Notes: generated from the sequence alone by a model not told the origin. Positions 40,445 to 48,544 are shown, counted from the first letter of the stretch. The stretch is DNA of 64,000 nucleotides from Clostridia bacterium (GCA_017524165.1 JAFWUH010000088.1:1-64000), one strand, 5' to 3'. Numbers and translations are program-made.

Positions 40445-42781
40445 ATGGATTATCAGACACTGCGTAAACAGATCATTGAAAAAGATTTTTCCAATATGAA
40501 TGACCGCCAGTTTGAGGCGGTGACGACCGTCAACGGACCGTTGCTGATCCTGGCGGGTGCGGGCAGCGGAAAGACAACGGTTTTGATCAACCGTATTGCC
40601 TATTTGGTGCGCTACGGAAATGCCTATCAAAGTATCGAAGTGCCGTATTATACAGAAGCCGATTTGGCGGCAGGACAGGACTATTTGGACGGAAAGACCG
40701 ACACACCGCCGCAAGACGGTTTTTCGGTTCGACCGCCGAAACCGTGGGAGATCCTGGCGATTACCTTTACCAATAAAGCGGCGGGGGAATTGCGCGAGAG
40801 AATCGACCGCAAGCTCGGAGAGGGCGGCGCCGATCTGTGGGCAGGAACATTTCACTCGGTTTGCGGCAGAATTTTGCGCCGTTACGCCGACCGCGTCGGG
40901 TTTTCCTCGCATTTTACGATTTACGATACCGATGATCAGCGTCGGTTGATGAAGCAAATCATGAAGGACGCCGATGTGGACGAAAAAATGCTGCCGCATC
41001 GCAGTGTGCTGTCGGCAATTTCCTCGGCGAAGGACAGTTTGATCTCGCCGCAGGAATTGATGCAGATGGCGGGAAGCAATCCCCGGCAAAAAATGATTGC
41101 CGAGCTTTACCGTATTTATGTGCGGCGGTTGCAGGAAGCTGACGCCATGGATTTTGACGATATGATCGTTTATACCGTCAAACTGCTGCGGGAAAATGAC
41201 GATGTACGGGAATACTATGCCAACCGCTTTCGCTATGTGATGGTGGATGAATATCAGGATACCAACCATGCGCAGTATGTGCTGATCGGGTTGCTGGCGG
41301 GCGGCGGCAATCTTTGCGTCGTGGGCGACGACGACCAGAGTATTTACCGGTTCCGCGGGGCGACCATTGAAAATATTCTCCATTTTGAAGAGGATTATCC
41401 GGGTGCGAAAATTATTCGACTGGAACAGAATTACCGCTCTACCGCCAATATTTTGAATGCCGCTAACGCGGTGATCAAAAATAATATCGGTCGAAAAGGA
41501 AAAACGCTTTGGACCGAATCGGGCGACGGCGACAAAATCGCGGTTTATAACGCAGCGGACGAAAAAGAAGAAGCCAAACATATTGCAGACGATATTTTGG
41601 AACAGGTCGGCAAAGGCGGCACTTTTTCGCAGCATGCGGTTCTTTACCGCATGAATGCACAATCGGCGGCACTCGAAAATGTGTTTGCCCGAAGCGGCAT
41701 CACCTATAAGGTCATCGGCGGATTCCGTTTTTTTGAACGCAAAGAAATTAAAGACATTTTAGCCTACTTAAATGTGGTCAATAATCATCAGGATGGGATT
41801 CGTTTGCGCCGCATCATTAACGAGCCGAAACGCGGCATCGGGGAAACAACCGTCAACCGCGCGGCGCAGGTTGCCGAGCAAAACGGCATTTCTCTTTTTG
41901 AAATATTTTCCCGTGCCGATGAATTTGCCCTGCTGTCCAGAGCCGCGGCAAAATTACAGACCTTCTGTCAAACCATAGACGCTTTGAGTGATTTGATAGA
42001 GGATGTCTCGCTGTCGGAATTGGTGGAGCAGGTACTGGAACAGACCGGCTATCGGGCGGCATTGCAGGCTGAAAACACCGAGGAAGCAAAAGACCGGCTG
42101 GAAAATGTCATGGAATTTGTTTCGACCGTCAAGCATTATGAAGAGGAAAACGAAGAACCGACTTTATCGGGCTTTTTGGAGGAAATCTCGTTGGTCAGCG
42201 ATACCGACTCTTTAGATGAAAATGACGACGCCGTGGTGATGATGACGGTTCATGCCGCGAAAGGATTGGAATTTGACCGTGTTTATCTGGTCGGTTGGGA
42301 AGAGGGAATCTTCCCCGGCAATCAGTCGATCTACGGCGGTCCGGAAGAATTGGAGGAAGAACGGCGGTTGGCTTATGTTGCCATTACCCGCGCGAAAAAG
42401 CATCTTTCCATCAGTCATGCCGCGACAAGAATGCTGTTCGGACAAACCGGACGAAATTTGCCGTCCCGTTTCCTCAAAGAAATTCCGCCTGAGCTTTGCG
42501 AAGAAAACAAGGTGCGGTTTAGTTCCACAGTAATACCGGTTACGGAATCAAAGAAAAGGGAATTTTCTTCGGGATTCGGTACTTTCAGCAGTGTAAAACA
42601 ACCGTCGGCACCTGCGGTCGCTTATACCGCGGGACAGACGGTGGAACATAAGACCTTCGGCGTCGGGATGATCGTCAAAGCAACCCCGATGAGCAGCGAT
42701 ACCATGTTGGAAATTGCCTTTGAAAAGGTCGGAACAAAAAAATTGATGGCGAATTTTGCAAAATTAAAAGTTTTGTCATAG
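40445..42781 (+). CDS. pcrA: UvrD/PcrA-type DNA helicase
   Basis: A 778-residue superfamily 1A 3'-5' helicase for repair and replication-fork maintenance. Motif I is LAGAGSGKTTVLINRI, Ia ITFTNKAAGELRERI, II VDEYQDTNHAQY, III GDDDQSIYRFRGA, IV LEQNYRS, V TVHAAKGLEFDRVYL and VI AYVAITRAKK. A C-terminal tail ends in a Tudor-like segment (VEHKTFGVGMIVKATPM) typical of PcrA that contacts RNAP. The ATG at 40445 is preferred over a TTG at 40421, which lacks a ribosome binding site. Confidence 0.96.
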   Translation: MDYQTLRKQIIEKDFSNMNDRQFEAVTTVNGPLLILAGAGSGKTTVLINRIAYLVRYGNAYQSIEVPYYTEADLAAGQDYLDGKTDTPPQDGFSVRPPKPWEILAITFTNKAAGELRERIDRKLGEGGADLWAGTFHSVCGRILRRYADRVGFSSHFTIYDTDDQRRLMKQIMKDADVDEKMLPHRSVLSAISSAKDSLISPQELMQMAGSNPRQKMIAELYRIYVRRLQEADAMDFDDMIVYTVKLLRENDDVREYYANRFRYVMVDEYQDTNHAQYVLIGLLAGGGNLCVVGDDDQSIYRFRGATIENILHFEEDYPGAKIIRLEQNYRSTANILNAANAVIKNNIGRKGKTLWTESGDGDKIAVYNAADEKEEAKHIADDILEQVGKGGTFSQHAVLYRMNAQSAALENVFARSGITYKVIGGFRFFERKEIKDILAYLNVVNNHQDGIRLRRIINEPKRGIGETTVNRAAQVAEQNGISLFEIFSRADEFALLSRAAAKLQTFCQTIDALSDLIEDVSLSELVEQVLEQTGYRAALQAENTEEAKDRLENVMEFVSTVKHYEEENEEPTLSGFLEEISLVSDTDSLDENDDAVVMMTVHAAKGLEFDRVYLVGWEEGIFPGNQSIYGGPEELEEERRLAYVAITRAKKHLSISHAATRMLFGQTGRNLPSRFLKEIPPELCEENKVRFSSTVIPVTESKKREFSSGFGTFSSVKQPSAPAVAYTAGQTVEHKTFGVGMIVKATPMSSDTMLEIAFEKVGTKKLMANFAKLKVLS

Positions 42782-42835
42782 ATTTGTGGAAAAAAACTGG
42801 TACAATATCAACAGAATTCATTCTTCGGGAGGGTC

Positions 42836-43636
42836 ATGATGACAATTTCGAGTACGGTAATCAAGAAAACCGCGAAAACCGCGTTGACCAATGAGTGGGT
42901 TCGCAGTATTGCGGCTTCGGTACTGTTCCTTTCGGCAAATTTAATATTGTTCTTGTCTATGGGACAGATCGGCACGGTGTTCCCTGAACAAGGTGTGTTT
43001 TTGACGGTGCAGTTTCTGCTGTCCTTTTTTCTCGGTTTCCCGCTTTTCATGGGCGTTTTGGGATTCTTTTGGCGCATCCTCTGGGGACAGACCGACCGTT
43101 TGACGGTCTGCTTTCGGTTTTTTGCCGACCGCCGACAGTATTTCCGTGTTCTCAAAACCGCCTTATTCGTTCTTTTGAACTGTGTGAAAATCGGGATCAT
43201 TGCCTTTGCGCCGGCAATTATTTTGGATATTTTTTCAGGCGAAACGGTTTATACGCTCTTGGGAATGGATAAACCGATGTGGATCAGCAACCTTTGGATG
43301 GTTTCAAGGATCCTTAAAGCCGCGGCGCTCGTAATTGTTGTGTTGATCTCCGTTCGGTATTATGCGGTGCCCTTTTTTCTGTTGGCAGACGAAGAAATGG
43401 AACCGTTAGAAGTTTTGTATTTTTCGCGTAAGATCTCTGCCGAAACATGGACGGAATTTATTTGGTTGATCTTTAGCTTCGCGCCCGTTCTGCTGTTATC
43501 TCTTTTTGTAGTACCGATGATTTTTACCTTGCCGTATTTGTTGACCTCTTATTTGGTTCATTGCCGGTTTGCAACGGCACAGTACAATCGTGGACAAAAG
43601 GGAAAAGCGGAAAACACGATGGCGTGGATGCGGTGA
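42836..43636 (+). CDS. Multi-pass membrane protein of unknown function
   Basis: A 266-residue protein with about six hydrophobic helices (about 27-45, 55-80, 105-130, 155-180, 205-235 and before the end). The sequence is rich in aromatic residues, for example FFLGFPLFMGVLGFFWRILW. GGGAGG precedes the ATG. It is followed 13 bp later by the DUF5412-like gene, so the two form an operon downstream of pcrA. I cannot assign a family. Confidence 0.75.
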   Translation: MMTISSTVIKKTAKTALTNEWVRSIAASVLFLSANLILFLSMGQIGTVFPEQGVFLTVQFLLSFFLGFPLFMGVLGFFWRILWGQTDRLTVCFRFFADRRQYFRVLKTALFVLLNCVKIGIIAFAPAIILDIFSGETVYTLLGMDKPMWISNLWMVSRILKAAALVIVVLISVRYYAVPFFLLADEEMEPLEVLYFSRKISAETWTEFIWLIFSFAPVLLLSLFVVPMIFTLPYLLTSYLVHCRFATAQYNRGQKGKAENTMAWMR

Positions 43637-43649
43637 AAGGGAAAAACAG

Positions 43650-44087
43650 ATGAAAAATACTGTTGTGAAAGCGTTCTATATCTTAGCGGTCATTCTGGTG
43701 CTCTGCAATTTGATTTTCTGTATGCGGGACAGTTTTATCATCCGAATAGACGATCTGCCCGCGGGGGTGAAAACCGCGCAATCGGTTTCTCCGAACGGTA
43801 CACGGGTATTGAATGTTTATACCGTGGATAATTCTTTTGGTACGGCGGTGCGTGTCGCCCTTCAAAAAAACGGAAATGCCAAAGAACAGAATATTTATTG
43901 GCAGGTGAAAACCGACCGTTCTCAAATTGAATGGATGGATGAAAACAATGTCAGCATTAACGGGGTGGTCGTGAATATCGGCATGAACGGCATTTACGAT
44001 TGCCGCCGCGGTCTTTCTATTCTCCGGGAGGGCTCCATGGAGGGCAGTTTTAATGAAAAAATCGTGTTGCCCGAAATTCGGAAATAA
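43650..44087 (+). CDS. DUF5412-like membrane-anchored protein
   Basis: A 145-residue protein with an N-terminal transmembrane segment (about 5-25), then RDSFIIRIDDLPAG, SPNGTRVLNVYTVDN, VRVALQ...NIYWQVKTDRSQIEWMDEN and VSINGVVVNI. This succession matches what I recall of DUF5412 proteins, which are small envelope proteins of unknown function. The ATG at 43650 has GAAAGGGA upstream. The gene is co-transcribed with the preceding membrane protein. Confidence 0.75.
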   Translation: MKNTVVKAFYILAVILVLCNLIFCMRDSFIIRIDDLPAGVKTAQSVSPNGTRVLNVYTVDNSFGTAVRVALQKNGNAKEQNIYWQVKTDRSQIEWMDENNVSINGVVVNIGMNGIYDCRRGLSILREGSMEGSFNEKIVLPEIRK

Positions 44088-44284
44088 AAAACAAAAGCCT
44101 CGATAAATCGAGACCTTTGAAAAGAAAAACGGCCAGATTATTACCCAACCGCTTTTAACAAGATGACATGACTTATTTTAATGACTTTGACGGAATTTGT
44201 CAATAAAAAAGCGGAAATTTTTTACTTTTCCTTGTTTTATACAAGAAAAAACGGATTTTTAAGGTATTTTTGGATGGAAATTCA

Positions 44285-45649
44285 ATGAAAAAGAACGATT
44301 TGATCTCCTTGGAGATCACCGATTTGACCGCCGAAGGCAGCGGCGTCGGTCACGCGGCGGACGGATTGACCGTTTTTGTGCCGCGGACGGCAGTCGGCGA
44401 CCGGATCACGGCGAAAATTGTCAAGGTAAAAAAGAAATATGCCTTTGCTATTGTAGCATCGGTGGATCAGCCCTCGCCCCATCGGGTGGCGGTCGACTGC
44501 CCGCAATTTCGTTCCTGCGGCGGATGTCTGTACCGGCATATTGATTACGGTGAGGAATGCCGGCTGAAGGAACTGCAGGTTGCCAATTCGATGAAACGGA
44601 TCGGCGGGATCGACTTGGCGCCGAATCCGATCGTGCCGGCAGTCGAAACCGAACGGTATCGCAATAAGGCGCAGTTTCCGATTGCATCGGGTGGGAAAAG
44701 CGGCTTTTTTGCGGGACATTCTCATCGTATTATCCCCTGCGAAGACTGTTTGCTGCAACCGTCGGAATTTTCGGTTGCGGCGGCGGTCATAGAACAATGG
44801 ATGGTTGAAAACGGCATATCCGCTTATGAAGAGTCGACCGGGGAAGGTCTGGTACGCCACCTTTATCTACGCAACGCCGAAACGACCGGCGAATTAATGG
44901 TTGTTTTGGTCGTGAACGGGCAAAAAATCCCCGCTCAAGAACAGCTGATTTCTCTCTTAAAGGAAAAATTGGGCGAATCGCTTCAAAGCGTTCAGCAGAA
45001 CATCAATACCGAAAACACCAATGTGGTTTTGGGCAAGGAAACCGGAGTACTGTATGGAAAACCGTTTATCACCGATGTATTATGCGGGGTAAAATTGCAT
45101 ATTTCTCCGCTTTCTTTTTATCAGGTCAACCGCACTATGGCGGAAAAACTGTATCAAAAAGCTGCCGAATACGCCTGCCCGCAGGGGAAAGATATTTTAG
45201 ACCTTTATTGCGGGATCGGTTCGATCGGGCTGTCTATGGCAAGAGAAGCAAAGAGTGTGACCGGCGTGGAAATTGTCGAGGCGGCGGTTCGGGATGCCGA
45301 ACAAAACGCTGTCGAAAACGGCTTCCGGAACACGCGTTTCCTCTGCGCTACCGCCGAACAGGCGGCTCGGAATCTGGCGGCAGAGGGCATTCGCCCGCAG
45401 GTGGTCTTGGTCGATCCGCCGCGCAAGGGCTGTGACGAATCGGTACTGCAAACCATTGCCAATGATTTTCAGCCCGAACGCGTGGTCTATGTTTCCTGCG
45501 ATCCCGCAACCTTGGCGCGGGATGTCAAGGCGCTGACGGTTCTTGGCTATTCCTTGAAAGAATATACCCCGTTCGATTTATTTGCGCGGACAGGCCATGT
45601 CGAGACGGTGGCTTGTTTGATCAGGGAAAAGGAGTGGGATAAAGGATGA
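44285..45649 (+). CDS. rlmD: 23S rRNA (uracil-C5) methyltransferase, RlmD/RlmCD family
   Basis: A 454-residue SAM-dependent m5U methyltransferase. An N-terminal TRAM domain (about 3-60, LEITDLTAEGSGVGHAADG) is followed by a 4Fe-4S motif (DCPQFRSCGGCLYRHIDYGE). The Rossmann catalytic domain has ILDLYCGIGSIGLSMA, VLVDPPRKGCD and the nucleophile in VYVSCDPATLARD. It modifies 23S rRNA at U747 and/or U1939; which one cannot be decided from the sequence. GGATGG precedes the ATG. The stop overlaps the acetyltransferase gene start. Confidence 0.92.
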   Translation: MKKNDLISLEITDLTAEGSGVGHAADGLTVFVPRTAVGDRITAKIVKVKKKYAFAIVASVDQPSPHRVAVDCPQFRSCGGCLYRHIDYGEECRLKELQVANSMKRIGGIDLAPNPIVPAVETERYRNKAQFPIASGGKSGFFAGHSHRIIPCEDCLLQPSEFSVAAAVIEQWMVENGISAYEESTGEGLVRHLYLRNAETTGELMVVLVVNGQKIPAQEQLISLLKEKLGESLQSVQQNINTENTNVVLGKETGVLYGKPFITDVLCGVKLHISPLSFYQVNRTMAEKLYQKAAEYACPQGKDILDLYCGIGSIGLSMAREAKSVTGVEIVEAAVRDAEQNAVENGFRNTRFLCATAEQAARNLAAEGIRPQVVLVDPPRKGCDESVLQTIANDFQPERVVYVSCDPATLARDVKALTVLGYSLKEYTPFDLFARTGHVETVACLIREKEWDKG

Positions 45650-46077
45650 ATCTGTCAACAAAGACCTTTGATGAACTCACGGTGCAGGAATTATATGAAA
45701 TTTTGAAATCACGCGCACAAATTTTTGTCAAAGAGCAAGGGATCCGGTATGCCGATCCGGATGATTTGGATTATAAATGTTTTCATATTTTTGGTATGGA
45801 GAAGGATAGGGTCGTTGCATACCTTCGGGCATACCGGGTCGATGAAGACACGGTAAAGATCGGAAGAGTGCTCACTTTGGAACACGGCAAAGGCATTGGA
45901 ACGATTCTGATGAATTATGCTGTCCGTGTGATTCCGGAAAAGATGCCTTGCAAGAAAATAACTGTCAGCGCGCAAAAGCATGCCGTGCCGTTTTATATGC
46001 GACAGGGTTTTGTGACAACCTCCGGAGAGTATCTGGAAGAAAACATTGTTCATAAGGATATGTACTTGGAATTATAA
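45646..46077 (+). CDS. GNAT acetyltransferase, ElaA family
   Basis: A 143-residue GNAT-fold enzyme. The opening TFDELTVQELYEILKSRAQI with FVKEQGIRYADPDDLDYKCF is the ElaA pattern. The acetyl-CoA loop reads RVLTLEHGKGIGTILMNYAV, and VPFYMRQGFVTTSGEYLEE completes the fold. The start overlaps rlmD (ATGA), so it is coupled. Substrate unknown. Confidence 0.88.
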   Translation: MNLSTKTFDELTVQELYEILKSRAQIFVKEQGIRYADPDDLDYKCFHIFGMEKDRVVAYLRAYRVDEDTVKIGRVLTLEHGKGIGTILMNYAVRVIPEKMPCKKITVSAQKHAVPFYMRQGFVTTSGEYLEENIVHKDMYLEL

Positions 46078-46127
46078 TAATGTCTGCTGCGCAAAAGATG
46101 GATTTTCAAAAAATCAATAAAAAAGTC

Positions 46128-46156
46128 TTGCAATTGTCGGCAGAGTGTGGTATTAT
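46128..46156 (+). promoter_or_regulatory. Promoter of tRNA-Val
   Basis: TTGCAA (46128-46133), a 17-bp spacer and TATTAT (46151-46156), 29 bp before the mature 5' end. Confidence 0.75.
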
Positions 46157-46185
46157 ATGAAAGCTGTCCGAAAGGACAGAAATAC

Positions 46186-46262
46186 GGAGGCGTAGCTCAG
46201 TTGGTTAGAGTACTTGCTTGACATGCAAGGGGTCATTGGTTCGAGCCCAACCGTCTCCACCA
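46186..46262 (+). tRNA. tRNA-Val (anticodon GAC)
   Basis: A 77-nt cloverleaf with encoded CCA. The acceptor is GGAGGCG/CGTCTCC. The anticodon arm is CTTGC-TTGACAT-GCAAG (anticodon GAC, reading GUC/GUU), the T-loop is GGTTCGAGCC, and the discriminator is A. It lies in the gene-free stretch 46078-46394, which also holds small hairpins (GCGGCAAGGTGCCGC) and a terminator at 46365-46395. An accessory XRE/SLOG pair follows, a typical tRNA-adjacent island position. Confidence 0.95.
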
Positions 46263-46364
46263 GCGGCAAGGTGCCGCACCCAATCCGGGCATAAAATCTT
46301 ATCAAAACAAAGGTTTTAGATCCCGATCGGGTGTTTGTCTATAAGACATCTTGCTCCACCAAAA

Positions 46365-46395
46365 AAGCACTTCGCTTGGGCGAGGTGCTTTTTTT
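46365..46395. terminator. Terminator downstream of tRNA-Val
   Basis: AAGCACTTCGC (46365-46375) pairs with GCGAGGTGCTT (46380-46390) with flanking A and T tracts; it can also stop the converging XRE transcript. Confidence 0.85.
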
Positions 46396-46763
46396 CATGC
46401 AATTTGTTTTCCTGGGTGTGCAATTGCTTCACGGTGAAACAGGTTTGATGCTCTGCCAAATTGTCTTCGGCAGTTTAACAAGCACATTATAAAAATAACC
46501 GTCGACAGAAATCTGCTCGACGGTTTTATCTTTCGGGATAAGACAACCCCCTTTTTTATCCCTATTAAATAATCCGATGATACTTGAAAATAATTGCAAA
46601 ATAATCGTATATCATCAATAGACGGTTCGTATTTTCCGCATTCAATGTAAGAAATCTTTCTTTGAGTCATGTTCAATTCTTTTCCGAGTTGCGTTTGATT
46701 TATTCCCTTTTCTTCACGCAAATTCCTGATTTTTTCGCCTAAACTTAAAACCATTCTCATCAC
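46395..46763 (-). CDS. XRE-family regulator, possibly truncated by a repeat
   Basis: A 122-residue protein. The first ~70 residues are a good XRE HTH (GEKIRNLREEKGINQTQLGK, RKISYIECGKYEPSIDDIRL, YFQVSSDYLIGI). The rest is not like a regulator: it is encoded by the duplicated 35-bp hairpin (46491-46525) and beyond, and its SSRFLSTVIF recurs in the same strand at the other repeat copy. The natural C-terminus was probably lost when the repeat arrived. It is divergent from the SLOG gene with a perfect operator-like palindrome between them. Confidence 0.78.
   Translation of the reverse strand: MMRMVLSLGEKIRNLREEKGINQTQLGKELNMTQRKISYIECGKYEPSIDDIRLFCNYFQVSSDYLIGIKKGVVLSRKIKPSSRFLSTVIFIMCLLNCRRQFGRASNLFHREAIAHPGKQIA
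46491..46525 (+). repeat. 35-bp hairpin repeat, copy 1
   Basis: Identical to 47389-47423. It contains AACCGTCGA and TCGACGGTT arms. The two copies, 898 bp apart in direct orientation, bracket the XRE HTH and the SLOG gene. Confidence 0.9.
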
Positions 46764-46791
46764 CGGAAGTATTATATTATAGAAGATAACT

Positions 46792-46809
46792 GTCTATTGA
46801 CAAATAGAC
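46792..46809. promoter_or_regulatory. Operator-like palindrome at the SLOG promoter
   Basis: GTCTATT-GACA-AATAGAC, a perfect 7-4-7 inverted repeat. It covers the -35 box (TTGACA, 46797-46802) of the SLOG gene promoter, whose -10 is TATAAT at 46820-46825 (17-bp spacer). It is the likely binding site of the divergent XRE regulator (inference). Confidence 0.75.
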
Positions 46810-46863
46810 GGAAAACATCTATAATATTATTCAAATAAAAAGAAGAAAGTGTTAGAGTAGGTT

Positions 46864-47331
46864 GTGGAAATATTTACAGTATGTTTTTTTGGACATCGAG
46901 AAATCAATCAATTTGATGTAGTCGAAGAAAAGATTGATGAAATTATAAGAAAACTTATTCAAGAAAAAGAATATGTTGATTTTTTGGTCGGTCGAAACGG
47001 CGAATTTGACCAAATTGTTGCATCGTGTATTTTAAAAGCAAAAAGAGATCTCTTTAATGGTAATTTTTCGTTAAATCTAATATTACCCTATGCAACATCA
47101 GAGTATTTAAACGACGAAAAATCTTTCAAAGATTATTATGATGATATAGAAGTCTTTAGCGATTTTAACACTTATTTCAAATCTGCTTTTCAAAAGCGAA
47201 ATCGACAAATGGTTAACCGTTCTGATTTATGTATCTTTTATGTTGAACACAATTTCGGTGGTGCATATCAAACCTTAAAATATGCTATTTCGAAAAAGAA
47301 ATCAATTATTAATATCATAAATAGTCTGTAG
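46864..47331 (+). CDS. SLOG-domain protein
   Basis: A 155-residue protein, GTG start, resembling the SLOG/DUF1273-like Rossmann-fold group. The N-terminal strand with FFGHREI, the IVASCILKAKRD helix and NRSDLCIFYVEHNFGGAYQT near the C-terminus are the usual nucleotide-ligand-binding positions. SLOG proteins sense or process nucleotide-derived ligands, some in defence systems. The gene is strongly AT-rich and repressor-controlled, consistent with an acquired module. No effector gene is beside it. Confidence 0.78.
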   Translation: MEIFTVCFFGHREINQFDVVEEKIDEIIRKLIQEKEYVDFLVGRNGEFDQIVASCILKAKRDLFNGNFSLNLILPYATSEYLNDEKSFKDYYDDIEVFSDFNTYFKSAFQKRNRQMVNRSDLCIFYVEHNFGGAYQTLKYAISKKKSIINIINSL

Positions 47332-47388
47332 GAACTTTGGAAAAGATTTCACTTGCCAAAAAAAAGGAAGGACAAAGCCCTCCTTTAC

Positions 47389-47423
47389 AAAAATAACCGT
47401 CGACAGAAATCTGCTCGACGGTT
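47389..47423 (+). repeat. 35-bp hairpin repeat, copy 2
   Basis: Exact repeat of 46491-46525. It lies 58 bp after the SLOG gene and may serve as its terminator, though the following tract GTTGTTGC is poor in T. Confidence 0.9.
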
Positions 47424-47482
47424 GTTGCTTTTTTGAATGCCCGCCCTGCCGTAACAATCTAATGATAACCTGCAAAAAGCAG

Positions 47483-47555
47483 GTGGGTATCAGCCGAATC
47501 GCTTCGCGCTCCCTTCTTCCGAACTCGGCACCGCCGCGGGAGGTCTGCATACCCA
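47483..47555. repeat. Inverted repeat / possible structured RNA
   Basis: The gene-free stretch 47332-47658 contains GTGGGTAT (47485-47492), inverted as ATACCCAC (47548-47555), enclosing a GC-rich core with CTCCC/GGGAG complementarity. The island around it is AT-rich, so this GC-rich block stands out. I compared it with SRP RNA and 5S rRNA and could not match either. No gene is supported here. Confidence 0.45.
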
Positions 47556-47658
47556 CGATTCGAGCAAAATTCCCGATAAAAAGGTTGTAGGGTTATAAAA
47601 GATATGATTCGCGAACAGGGCAGGACATATCTAGCTTATGACAAAATAAAGTTAAAAA

Positions 47659-47976
47659 TCATTCTTCAGCGATTTCAAAAAAATTTTCCAAGCGATCGGT
47701 GAAGGCGTCGGCAATGGTTTCATATTCGTCATCGTCTTCAATTTCGCTGAAATATTCTTCGTTATTTTCTTCCTCGACTTTCACGATCACCAACTCGCCG
47801 CTGTCTTCCAGCATCTTCTGCGGATCATCATAAACCGGCAGTAATGCCAGATAACGCGCCTCGTCGGTTTCGATAGCGTCCAATACTTCAAAGGTATATT
47901 CTTTACCGTCGTCATCCGAGAGGGTGAGAATATCGGGATTATAGTCTTCGTTTTGAAGTGCTTTTTCCTGACTCAT
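47659..47976 (-). CDS. DUF1292 family protein
   Basis: A 105-residue acidic cytosolic protein of the DUF1292 (YrzB-like) family. DILTLSDDDGKEYTFEVLDA, ARYLALLPVYDD and LVIVKVEEENNEEYFSEIED are typical. In Bacillus the homologue is in the yrrL-yrzB cluster; its function is unknown. GGAGG lies upstream of the ATG (minus strand). Confidence 0.9.
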   Translation of the reverse strand: MSQEKALQNEDYNPDILTLSDDDGKEYTFEVLDAIETDEARYLALLPVYDDPQKMLEDSGELVIVKVEEENNEEYFSEIEDDDEYETIADAFTDRLENFFEIAEE

Positions 47977-48123
47977 GATAGGTTCCTCCGTTCTTTGCTG
48001 ATTTTATTGTAATTGATTCTTGGCGGGAAGTCAATAAAAATCATTAAGGATTTTTTGGAAAGGGATATTTTGGTTGAAATTGTGAACAAATTGTTAACTT
48101 TACTAAAAGTTATCAAATTCCTA

Positions 48124-48152
48124 TTGACAAATTGTATATTATGCATTATACT
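48124..48152 (+). promoter_or_regulatory. Promoter of the solitary structured RNA
   Basis: Consensus TTGACA (48124-48129), a 17-bp spacer and TATACT (48147-48152). Confidence 0.85.
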
Positions 48153-48158
48153 AAAGTC

Positions 48159-48452
48159 AGAAAAAAGAAAGAGGTGAACCTCCATGGAGGCAATCCAACC
48201 GGCACAGTATTCAAAATAAAAGGAAAGGGTGAGTCCGGTGGGCTGAGATCTGAAAGCTTGAAAACAGTTACAAACTCAATCATCGTTTTTGAATTATGAT
48301 GTTGAATATATATGAAATGAGGAATCTATATGATTCGGAGATGGAAAGACATCAAATAATTTGAGATGGGTGGTACCAATGTACAGTTAAAATTGAGTTT
48401 CATATAAATAAATAAACGGACTGTTGCGGAGGTGACAGTCCGTTCGGTTTTT
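48159..48452 (+). ncRNA. Orphan multi-helix RNA of about 295 nt (family uncertain)
   Basis: A strong promoter and an intrinsic terminator (ACGGACTGT at 48416-48424 with ACAGTCCGT at 48435-48443, then GGTTTTT) delimit an RNA with no downstream plus-strand gene. Its 3' domain is closed by AAACTCAAT (48272-48280) with ATTGAGTTT (48392-48400). It holds hairpins ATCAT/ATGAT, GAATC/GATTC, GATG/CATC, CAAAT/ATTTG and GTAC/GTAC. The 5' domain has GAGGT/ACCTC or CCTCC/GGAGG alternatives and ACCGG/CCGGT around GGGTGAGTCCGG. A possible 11-codon ORF starts at 48184 behind GAGGTGA. A raiA-type RNA is one candidate, and a decayed T-box leader another; neither is proven. It occupies the gene-free stretch 47977-48544. 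Confidence 0.7.
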
Positions 48453-48469
48453 ATAAAAATCCATTGGGA

Positions 48470-48501
48470 AGCGGGGCGGCGTCTTGTCGCCCCGCTGTTT
48501 T
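48470..48501 (+). terminator. Second plus-strand terminator-like hairpin
   Basis: AGCGGGGCG (48470-48478) pairs with CGCCCCGCT (48488-48496), then GTTTTT. It backs up the terminator of the orphan RNA and lies 44 bp past the 3' end of the converging kinase gene. Confidence 0.72.
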
Positions 48502-48544
48502 TCGGTGACGGGTGCGGTGGGGGAAGAAACACAACACGGATGAT

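Noticed and set aside
46263..46360. A second tRNA-like tail ending GCTCCACCA after tRNA-Val
   Set aside because: Only the last eight bases match the tRNA 3' end. No acceptor, D or anticodon arm can be drawn, so it is at most a possible attachment-site remnant.
47483..47555. SRP RNA or 5S rRNA
   Set aside because: The diagnostic SRP loop and the 5S conserved blocks are absent on both strands.
47302..47556. Minus-strand frame through the repeat after the SLOG gene
   Set aside because: Its sequence is low-complexity and partly encoded by the 35-bp repeat; no ribosome binding site or family support.
47973..48185. Minus-strand frame across the orphan RNA promoter
   Set aside because: It overlaps the DUF1292 start and the RNA promoter, and its protein shows no recognisable features.
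48368..48377. GGGTGGTACC as a T-box antiterminator
   Set aside because: It matches part of the T-box consensus, but the CGCG extension and a stem I are missing and no amino-acid gene follows.
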